From an uncultured Bacilli bacterium (lineage in GTDB: Bacteria > Bacillota_I > Bacilli_A > RF39 > UBA660), in the NCBI GenBank assembly GCA_947624075.1, contig CANQIM010000004.1, positions 1 through 20,731 on the forward strand: a stretch of DNA of 20,731 bases, read 5' to 3'. The translations under genes were made by a program, and so were the position numbers. Each line of letters starts with the position of its first letter. Positions within the stretch are counted from its first letter, which is position 1. The notes beneath the pieces are model-generated. The model saw only the letters and a list, made by a program, of their open reading frames with translations, was not told where the DNA came from and searched no databases. Below are positions 6,021 to 18,000 of the stretch, in pieces.

Positions 6021-9000
6021 TGAAGAATCTTCTTCTTTCTTTTCAACTATGACTTCTTGATTAGGTATATTTTCTTTACTTTGATTATTTTTATTATCTG
6101 TACTTTCTTTAGGTTGAGTATTTTCAGATTGAGTATTTTCTACTTTTTCTTCAGCAATGGCAGGAGTTATTTCAACCTTTGGAGAATTATCATTTAAAAC
6201 GTTAGTTGTTTTTTTGTTAAATATACTTATTCTAAAGTCATTTGTTTCTCTTTTTAGAGCTTGATAATATTTTTTCTTAACGGCACTACTAGAAGATAAG
6301 TTACGTTTTTTATCATTAGTATCATTGATTAGAGCTGTTTTAAATTCTGCTTTAATCTTATCTGCATCAACATAATCATCATTACTCCACATTTTTGCAA
6401 CATTTTTGTAATTATTTAACTTATATTCTCTAAATGTGATGGTACTATTTTTGGTTATGTAACGTAATGCTTCAAGATCTGTTGTCTTTAATTCAGGTCT
6501 ATTAGTATGTTTTCCTATATAACTTTGTGAATAGTAAGCCATATAACCATCGTAATAACCACCTATTCCAGCCATCTCCCAAGCTAACCATTTAAAGTTA
6601 GGACCATCTGGACGACTATTATCGGCATGTGGTTGATACCAACGAATGTTATATAAAGAATCTGTACTAGCTCCTGGACCAATAACCAAAGTATCCTTTA
6701 CTCCTGGGCGTAACATTATTTGATTGTCCCATAAGCTTTCCATGTTAGTAAGATGCATATTTCTAATATCATCAGCACTTACTAAACGATAACCAACTGT
6801 AGAATCTCCTGCTTTTTTAATAGCTTCACTTTGACCTTCTAAGTTAGGGTAATAAACTTGAACACAAAGTTTAGCTTGTTGCTCTGGTGTTAATTCTAAG
6901 AATGCTTGAGCTTCAATATAATCTAGGAAGTCATTAGTTTCAATAAGCTTTTTATAGAAATCTTTTAACTCAGCATCTGTATCAATTCTATCGATTGTAA
7001 AGTTTTGCGTCATATCTTTTGTAGATTCAAAGTTTTCCATAATATTTGGACTAATCCAACCTGGATTATAATATTGTTGGAGATTTCCAGCAGTATAGTC
7101 TTCACTATCACCACGACGACCATAGCCTTGTAAGAAAACCTTACTATCTTGGTTATGTAGTGTTTCATGTGTTGCGACATGGAATGAGCCTATTAGTTTA
7201 ATAACATTCCAGTAAACTTCAAAACCATTGGCGTAGGCTCCTGTACCATTAGAAGCAGGCCACTTATTAACAGCTTCAGCAAAGTATTTATGATAATTTT
7301 CTGTAGTTTGATTTGGATTGTTATAAACTACTATACCATTTTCATCATAAGTACTACGGATATCATATTCAATATCATGGTATGGATTCATATGTTCATA
7401 ACCAACATATTTACGAGCAAAAGTATAGAAGTTTTTAGCTTGACGTTTCAATGTTTCAATATTAGCTAAGAATTCTTGCATGTCTTTAGCCTCACGATTA
7501 TATGGATCTTTTACATATATACGTAGTGAACCATACATTACTTGCGTTGGCATAGAAATAATGTACATTGAATTCTCTGGTACTGTTAAGGCTGGTAAGA
7601 AAGTATTTTGAACATTACTATTATTTCTTATGTGATCAAAATATGTATAGTAAGTATCAGCATAGCCAATATCTACTTCTTCATATAAGCCACCTTTGAA
7701 ATATTCCTTAAACCACTTATCACTAGATTCATAACCAGCTAATTTAGTGTAATAATCGAAGAAGTAACCTAAATTACTTAAACGAGTATATTTAGCTAAA
7801 TTATTATTATAGAAACTACCAGTTACATTGGTTTTAGCTCCACTATTTACCAATTCTTTAGAAATATTTTCCATAGTCATTCTAATATCAAACATTTCAT
7901 TGGCATGGAACATAATTGTATCAGCCATATTTATTTCATTGAAATCAATATTATACCAATACTTAAAGTAGTTATAAGCATAAAGCATTTCTTTTAACTT
8001 TTTAGTATCAACTAGACTTTCAGCAATTAAGTTATCTAGAATATCGCTGTCAAAAGTAGGCATATAGCCACTATTAACTAGAGATTTTTCAATAAAGTCT
8101 AGCAAATTATTTTTAGTGTACTTAGTATAGAATTCTTTGTATAATCGACTATCTTCATCTGGGGTTAGTGAATCTAAATCTTTAGTATAATCATAACTTG
8201 CTACCTCATCATAAAGCTTTTTAATGATGCTAGCATTTTTATCAACGACAAATTTATTGTAGTTATAACCAACATTTAAGTCAGAAACAACATAAGATGC
8301 AACATTACCATAGTAATCATCAAAGTCAACATTATGAATTTCTTGGGTTCCATCATCGTAAACAATACTAATCTTGGCAATAGAATCATAATCTTCTGTC
8401 GTTAAGATAGAAACTAATTTACCATTTTTATTATAAGGCAAAACATATTTAATTGGCTTTTTATTTAAATTACTATTTATATCAATTTTGTTACCATCTG
8501 TTAATAAATCTTTAGCATCGAAGAATGGCATTAATTTATACATATTATGATAGATAAATTCTCTATCTTTTTGATATGCTGCTAATTTTGATAATCTATT
8601 AAAATCAGGAATGTAAACATTGGAATTAACTGGTTTTGAACCATTATCATTAAATGATGAAGTTATTCCTTTTAATGTTGGTAGATTTGAACTAGTTACA
8701 TTTTCAATGTTCCAAATTGAACTATCAAAGTTAAGTTTTTTAAATAAGGCTGTATTTATGTCATCTTTCTTTATATCAATTGTTGCTTTATGAGTATTTT
8801 TTATGGATTTACTATCTGCTAATTGATAATTATTTTCAGATGTGGCCTCTAAAGTAGAACTTTTTTCATTATAGATAGTGAAAATCTTATTTGTTGTACT
8901 TAGTAAGCTAACGTTATTTTTCAAGATAGCGCTTCCTCTACTTATAATGCCACCATTTCCTTCATATTCAGTATGACCAAAATATGGAGTAATTGTCATA

Positions 9001-12000
9001 TTAACGATGTTATTAGTTATTGTAGCATTATTGCTAGCTTGAGAAGCTATACCACTTGCATATTTCCAAGCGGATGAAATATTTCCTTGAACATAACAGT
9101 TAGATACAGTTGAAGCATTTAAGTGAGCAACAACTCCACTTATATTTTGACTTGTATATGTCGTATACATATTAATATTTACGGCACTACAACTATCAAT
9201 TAAAGTTTGTTCATTTGCTCTTAAAACAAAGCTTGCTATATTATTTCCACCATAGATAGAAATATTATCAATATGAACGTTAATTATCTTACTACCATAA
9301 GCATCTAAAGCGACAACAGCTTTATCACTAACAGAAGTAGCTCCAAAACTTGCACTCTTGAAGACAAGGTTTTTAACTTGGGCTTTTCTTAATGTCTTAA
9401 ATAATGGCTTATGTAAATTACTTATTGTATGTCCATTACCATCTAATACTCCTTTAAATTCAAAATCTACTAAAGTATTAGAACTTGTATCATAATCATC
9501 TAAATCATAGTCTTTATTTAAGACAAATGTTCCTTCTGGATTGGCTTTCATTTGCTCAACAAGAGATTTAAATGAACCTTTGTAAGAATAACTTGCATCT
9601 TTTAAGATATCAAGTTCAACTACTAATGGTTTTAATTCATTATCTGTATAAACCATTGCATCATCATAAGATAATGTAAGAAGTAATTTACCATTTTCAA
9701 CTTTGTAATCAGTTATCTCACTATAGAATGTTGGTAAGTCTTTCATAGTTACTTTAACTAAACTATTACTTATAACATCTAAATCGTCAAGACTTATACT
9801 ATCAATTCTTTGGACACTACCATTATTACCATAGTTAAATAATTGAACATCTACTATATCTTTCATTTCAATATAGCGATTTACAGTAGTTATAATTTTA
9901 TAATAAATTCTATCTTCACCAGTATTACTTGTAGAATCAAATTTATTTGTATCACGATCATAAGTTGCATAAACTGCTACGAAATATTTATAAGCATTTG
10001 TTTTAGTAAAGATTACTTTATTTTCACCAAGAGTTAAATTAGTATTACCAACGATATTAACATCATTTCCATATTCATCTTTGATTTCTATTTTTACTTG
10101 TTTACGTGATATATCAGGATCAGAAACATTAATATCTAATTCTAATTGATCAGCATTACTTGCTACTTCTTTATAACTGAAATCTTTTACTTGAACAATG
10201 TCTTTTAATATTTCTACGTCTATATTATTTTTAGATATCGTAACAACATTACCACTATTTAATGTAACTGCTTCAATCTTAGCATTTACAACTCCTGCTT
10301 TATTATAACCTTTAATTACTAAATTATAAGTTTCATTAGCATCTTTTTCTACAGCATATTCTTTACCATCTATTTTTATAGAGGTTATATATAATGAATG
10401 ATTTACTTGAGCTTTGAAAGATACATTTATAGCTTCATCTTTTTCAAAGTATTTAGTTTCTACTGCATTACTATTAAATGTTTTTATATCACTGAATGAA
10501 ACATTATAATCGCTAGTTAAAATAAATGGACGTTCAAAAATAGGATGATCTTTATAAACATTTTGATCTGTTGTTAAATTATTTAAAAGATTACTATCTA
10601 AATCATATTCAGCTTTAATACTAAAGTTTAGTAATTTATCTTTAGTAACTTTGAACTCTAATGTATTTTTACCTACTGCTACTTTTTGTTTTTGAGAAGC
10701 AACTTCAGCATAAAGGGCATCATTTCCTAAAACATGATCTGGATCTTTTACTTCAAAAGTAAATTTAACTTTATCATTTTTCAAATCATTAGTTGTTTTG
10801 AAGTTTTCAATTGTTGGTTCACGTTTTAAGACATCAATTTTATCTGTTCTTGTAAACATTTCAGACGTATCATTACTAAAGTTAATTTGCGTAATCTTAA
10901 TTTCTTCAACTCCTGCTTCATTTTGAGCTGTGTAATATACTCGGTAACGGCCATTATCTTGTAATTCAACTGGATATTCTTTACCATTAATCACAACTGT
11001 TGTAATGTTAACAGCATTTTCTTGATTAGAATGATCTTCAGCATCAACAAAGACTACTTTTGAACTACTTATTGCATAGTCGATTGTAATTATTTCATTT
11101 TGTTTAGGATAATAAGTAGAAAGTTGACTATCTCTAATTGATGTATTAATAATGGAATCAAATTCAGCAGTTGCGAATAATTGTTCTTCTTTAATAAAGC
11201 CTGTAATAATCATCTTATCAGCAAAGACACGAAGAATATATTTTGCTGTTGGTGGATTTGGAATGTTAAATTCAACGGTCTCTTCATCTTTTTTGACATA
11301 TTGTGTTTCAAGTGGATGATTTTCAAAGTCACTTAAAACAAACTTCAAGTCAGATCTAATTTGACCATCGTCATCATTTATTTTGAATTTAAATTTAACT
11401 TTTTGAGTAGCAATATTTTCTGCTATATCAGTAATAGAAATTGAAGCATCTTCTGGTTGAATTACTAACATTACAGTTTTATTAACATCAAAGGCTTTAT
11501 CGTTTTCAAGGATAGCTGTTTCAACCGTTAAGCTCTCAGCATCAATACTTTTAGCTTGATAATCTATTTCATATTTATTATCTGTTTTATGAGTTACATC
11601 ATACTCTTCACCATCAATAATAACTTTTTTAACTTTCAAGCCAAGAGCATTACTTGATTTAAAGCCAATTTGAAGGACTTCTTTGACACTCATAAGATAA
11701 TAATCATAGTTAAGGGCAAAATCAAACTTATAGTCTACATTACCAATCAATTTGATATCTTCAGTAAATATATCAGCATTTTCATCAGTATTTTTAGCTT
11801 TACTATTACCAAGTAAGTTGTAGGTTGCATTTACTTTAACACTATAATTTTTGTTTAATTTAAGTTCTAAATCACTAATCTTAAATTTATAATTAGATTT
11901 TGTTTTATCCAATTTTTTAGTGATAACATTAGCACCATCACTAATAGTAAGAGTTGAATCTTTTGTAATAGCTTGATCTGGATCATTTATCTTGAAAGAT

Positions 12001-15000
12001 AAAGAATCAGTTGCTTCATCAACAATGAAGTGTGTAAGAGTTGGAACACTCTTACGAATAGTTACACTTATAGGTGTTTTATCATCTACTTCGTAATTTG
12101 AATTACCAAATTGCATTCTAGTAACTTTGTACTTAACTAATCCAGCTCCAGTGGTAGCTTTTAGTGTTATTTGATAAATATCATTGTCAAGCTTTTTAGC
12201 GGCATAAGAGAAGTCTCCTATGAATATTCTTCTTAATTCTTGATCAATATTAGTATTAATCTTATAATTTAAAACTACATCTTCACCTTTATTTACAATT
12301 TCATTATCTGTATATTCTTCAATGATATTAACACGTGGATCAGAAACTTTTTCCTTAGTAAATAAACTAATAGTTTCAAATGTCTTGCCATCGCCAATAT
12401 CATACTCAGCTTTTAATTCAATAGTATAACGATATGTTCTTAATAGAAGCATTTTTATGTCTGTAGAGTCTAAAGCAATTTCTTGTGTTGTTACTAAAGC
12501 TCCTGCACTATTTTTCATATAAGCTGTTAATTTTGTTATAGCCTTGTCAGGATCAGCTAATTTATATTCAATAATACCTAAATTATTAGCTAAATCTTCA
12601 TTGATGTCACTAGCAAAGGAAGCTTTTGGAACAACATTTTCATATACATAAGTTAGATTACGATTAACTTTATAGGATTTTCCTCCCATAAGAACACTCT
12701 CAACAAGGATAGTATTATAACCTTTTTGTTTAGGAGTCAACTCTACTTTATAAGTATTACCTTCTTTTTCTACGTCATAATCAACACCATCAATTCTTAC
12801 TTTGGTAACATCTTCATAAGTTAAAACTTCATTTTCAAAAGTTAATAAAACTTTATTACCATCAGGTACACGTTTTGGGACATTTAAATGACGAGCTATG
12901 AAATTTGATTCAGCTTTTTTCGCTATTTCTAAAGGCTGTGTTAAGAATATTTCATCAGTCTCATAAAGATTATCATTATCAATACTATCTAAATTATAAT
13001 TTCTTTCAATAGTTAAATTATATTTTTCTCCAGGAGTTAATTGAACAGTAAAACTATTTTTACCAGAAACTATTTTTTGTCTTTTTATTTCCTTATTTTT
13101 ACTATCTACTACAAAAGCATAACTATCAACTAAAGCATTATCATTGTCAGTAACATTGAAAGCTACAGTAACAACAGCTTCTTCATTAGAAATTGCAACA
13201 TCTTCATAGATTGGCGCATCTTTTAAAACATCAATTTCTATTGGTGAAAGTTTAGTTGCAAATTCATTAGATGTAATCTGTTTACCACTTTCTAAAGTAA
13301 TAGCTTCTATTTCTAATGCATGAAGGCCTACTTTACTCTTACCACTAATAGTAGCATAGTAAGTAGTTATACCATTATTACCAATTTCACTTGTAACATC
13401 ATACCATTCACCATTTGATGACTTATCATTTTTATCATTTATTTTAATTCTTATTGGAGCAAGTGCTGTTTCATTACGACTATTAAAGCTTAGTAAGATA
13501 GCTTCATTTTTAGAGAAATATCGAGTCTCTTCTGAACTATTAAATGTTTTTAAGTTTGCTATTTCTAATTTATAATCTTTAAGTAATCTAAAGCTTTGAA
13601 CAAAAGTTAAGGTAGCATTATTAATATTTTCAGAACCTGGTAATTGATTCATATCTAAATCATAAGGTACATTTATTGAAAGTGTATTTGCAACATTTGG
13701 TTCTACTTTGAAAGATACGTTGTTAGTACCAGTATTTACTTCTTTACAAACATCGCCTACACAAGCAGTACCCACTGAAGTAGCACTATCTACATCTACT
13801 ACATCAAATGTAAAGTTAACAGTATTAATTTCTACTCCATCTTTTTCAAAAATATCAGTCGAAGTAAAGTTTTCAATTGTTGGAACAGTTTTTAAAACAT
13901 CGATTTTTTCAATATATGGCTTTGTAGAAATATCGGCAGTAACTGTTTCAAAGTTAACAGCAGTTAACTCAAGACTTACTACACCAGCTTCATTAGGAGC
14001 AGTATAGTTTATTTTATAAATACCTTCCGCTATATTTTCAGCATCATATGAAACATTATTAATTACAACGCTCTTAACATATTGTTCTGTATTAGAAAGA
14101 ATTTTATAAGTTAAATCAATTTTTTCATTCTTTTGTGGATATAAATTAGATATTTTATTAGTACTTATTTCAACTATTGGTCGAATAGTTGCTTTTTTAG
14201 AACTTAATAATTCTTTAGTATGAGTCTTTCCATCTATTAAGTCATAATCAGCTCTTATTTCAATAGTGTAGTCATTAGCTAACAAATTACTGAATGTTAC
14301 TTCACGAGCATTTCGATCTAATTTTATTTCTTGTTTTACGTTTCCTGAAGCATCTTTTACTAGAGCATATAAATTAGTAAGGGTTGTATCTTTATCAGTA
14401 ACATCAAAAGTAACTTTAAATTCACTTGTTACATCATTTGTAACTTTTAAATTATCTATTATTGGTTTATTTTTAAAGATAGTAACACTTTTTTCTTGCT
14501 TAAACTCTTTATTATTTTCGAGTTTTGCCTTAGTAAGATTTAATACTAGTCTTTTAGTATCTTCAATATCAACGTCAACGGAGTAATAATCTCCTTCTTT
14601 TATGACATTATATTCTTTCTCATCTATAGTAACTGTCTTTAAATCATAAATTGAACTATTACTACTAGTAAATCTTAGTGTCACAAATTTATCTTCTAAA
14701 TTTACAAAAGTCACTTCTAAATTATCAATAGTAAAGTTATAATCTTGGGTGCTTAAAATTTTAATATCTTGTGATAATAACTCTTTATCAGTTATGATAT
14801 TATCTTCACCATCTAAAGAATCTCTATCATAAGTTGCGAATACTTTAAAGGTATAGTTTTTATTTGATTTAGTTGTAAAAGTAACATTGTTTGTTCCCTT
14901 AGCAATTTTATTTGGTGTAACTTGAACTTTATTACCATCTTCATCAGTTACTTCTACTTTTCCTTTTGTTAAGGCAGTATCTGGATCATTTATAGTAAAT

Positions 15001-18000
15001 GATGCCTTAACTTCGATATCATTATCAGTTTCTTTTCCTTCAAGATATTTAAAATCTGTTAAAGTAACTTCATCTTTTAAGATATCAACGGTAACTTTAT
15101 TATTAGTTTGTAGTTTTATTTCTTCTTTATTATTTAGAATAACCGCATCTATTGTAATTTCTTTTTCTCCAGCTTCTTTTACGCCATCAATTACTGCTGT
15201 GTAGAAATTACCTTGTCTAGTCAAATCATACTCTTTACCATCTATAATAGCTTTTTGTGGTGAAAAGATAGCCGCTGTGCCATCTGGATAAACAGATGAA
15301 GCTTCAAATTCAACAGTAATCTCTTGATTTTTATCAAAATATTTAGTAGTAGTTTCACCATTTTTAGTAACTATGTTATGAACATTAATGGAAATTGGAG
15401 GAATAAGAATAGCTCCCCAACCACCAAGGCTTTTGTCAGTATAATAATTGTCATTACCTTCCTCAGAGTCTAAATCATAAGTTGCAGATGGTCTAAAAAT
15501 AAAGTATTGTTTTTCTTTAACTTTATAGTATTTAATTTCATTATGACCAACACTTATCTTTGGTTTAGTATTTCCATCTTTATCTTTGAAACCAGCAAAA
15601 TAAGCATAAGCATTAATTTGACCATTTTTATCTTTTAATAAAGCATTATCAGGATCATAAAAATCAAATGTTATAGTCATAGTTCTATTATCAAAGTTTG
15701 GAATTGAAAGGAAATTATTAATAAACGGCTTTTGTTTTAAAACATAAACTTCTGTAGTTGGTTTAATATTTTTAGTCTCTTCCCCTACTTCAATCGTTTC
15801 ATTAGCATAGATTATCTTTTGAGCTGTTATTTTTTCTAATCCTGCTTCTTCTTTAACAGTATAGGTAACTTGATAAGTATTAGCGTCTATCTTTGTTGCT
15901 TCATACTCTTTCTTATTAATAACTATTTTTTCTACTTCTTCTTTAGTATTAGCTATTATTTTATAAGTTAAAGTGACCTTTTTAGCAGCTTCCTTGTCTT
16001 TATCTAAAACATTACGATGATTTGAATAGCGGTCTGAGGAACTAACAGATAATTCTTCAAGATCAATTTTTACATGGCCTTCGACTTTATCTAAAATGTT
16101 CATTTGATAAGTATTACCATCTACTAAATCATAGTCAGCTAATATTACAACTTGGTAAGTTCCAACATCTAAGTCGCTAAATATAACTTCAGTTGCTTTA
16201 TTTTCTAATGTTAGTGTCTGTAAAATATTACCTAAGTTATCTCTTAATTGAACATAAAGATTAGTGATAGTTTTAGATTTATCATTTATTTTAAAAGTAG
16301 CTTTTAACGTTTCTTTAGTAGAATTTTTAACTTCAAAATCTGATATAGTTGGAGCATTTTTAAATACAGTCATAGTATTATCTTTTTCTATATTGAAAGA
16401 ATGTCCATTACCTAAAATTACATTAGATAAAGTTAGCTGTGTTTCTTCACTATTTTCCAATATAACTTCAACTGTATAAGTGTTACCATTTTTAATAACA
16501 TTATACTCTTTATCATTAATTATTACTCTTTCAATATCAAAAATCGTTGTATTAGTACTTTCAAATTCTAAAGTAACTTTATTTTCGTTTTTATTTACAT
16601 TAACTATTTTTAAATTAGAATATGTAAAATTATAATCGTGAACAACTTCAATAACACCGTTTAGCAAATTACTTGTTACTTTATTATCTTTATTTTCTAA
16701 ATCACTATCTAAGTCATAAGTTGCTTCTACAACAAAGTTGTATAAAACATTCTCAGCAAGATTCTTTATTTCATACACTTCTTTATTAGGTGTTGCTTCT
16801 ATTTCTTGAGTATGACCTTCATTATCAGAAATAATAATTTTTCCCTTTATAAAGGCTTTATCTTCATCATTTATTTTGAATGATAATGTTGGCGTTTTAC
16901 CATCATCATCAAAAGTATAAGAATCAATTGTTGGTGCATCTTTCAAAACATCGACTGTCGTTTTCATTGAAGCTGCTATTTTTTGGCCATTTATTGTAAC
17001 ACGTGTTAATTTAATATCTTCTACACCAGCTTTATCTTTAACTTTATATGTTACCATGTAGACATTACCACTTGGCGCTAAAGTTTGATAATTATTACCA
17101 TTTATTTCAAAGTTTGTTACAACATCCTTAGTATTAGCTTCAACTGTATAATATAAGACTATTTCTTCATTTTTAGTTGGGTATTTATTATTTAGACTTA
17201 CTTTAGTAACCTTAACTGATAATTCTATTGTAAATTCTGTTGAAGAAAGTAATTCTTTAGTATGAGTTTTACCATCAACTAGGTCGAAATCACCCAAAAT
17301 TTCAACTGTATATTTACCTGCTTCTGTTATATCTTCAAATGTTACTTCTTTTGAATTGTTAGGAAGTTCTTTAAATGCAACTACTTCATTATCACTATTT
17401 TTCACTACTGCATATTGCTTTTGCAATACTTTAGCTGTATCAGTAAGTTTATATGTTACAGAAACATTCTTTTTAGATGAATCTGTTTTAGCTTTTAAAT
17501 CAGCAATTTGAGGAGCATTCTTAAAGATTTCAAAAGTAGCAAAGTTGTCACTAAATTCTTTAGCGTTTTCAAGAATAACTTTTTCAATATGTAAAGTCTT
17601 ATTAGTTGGACCTAACAAAGCGACCTTTACTAGATATTTATTACCTTCTTTTGTAACATCATAAATTTCTCCATCAATTAATACTTGTTTAACTTCATAA
17701 TCTAACACATTAGAACTACTAAATTCTAAAGTTAAGCTACTTCCATCAGAGGAAACTTCTCTAACTTTAGCTTCATCAAATGTAAAGCCATAATCAACAA
17801 TAATTTCTTCTTCTCTATCAATAAAGGTTTCACTATTATTATTTACTTCACCGGTAAAATAATTTAATTCATTAGTATCAAGATCATAGTCAACTATTAA
17901 TTTAATTTTATATATACCATTTTCCTTAATAGCTAAAGAGTAATTATTTTTACCATTTACTATTTCTTTACTAAAAATAGTTTTATCATTTGCATCGGTA

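Noticed and set aside
6012..6300. Possible LPXTG or other cell-wall sorting signal at the C-terminus of the giant protease
   Set aside because: The tail is Asn/Glu/Ser/Lys-rich and ends without an LPXTG-like motif, hydrophobic segment or basic end; anchoring is explained by the N-terminal helix pair.
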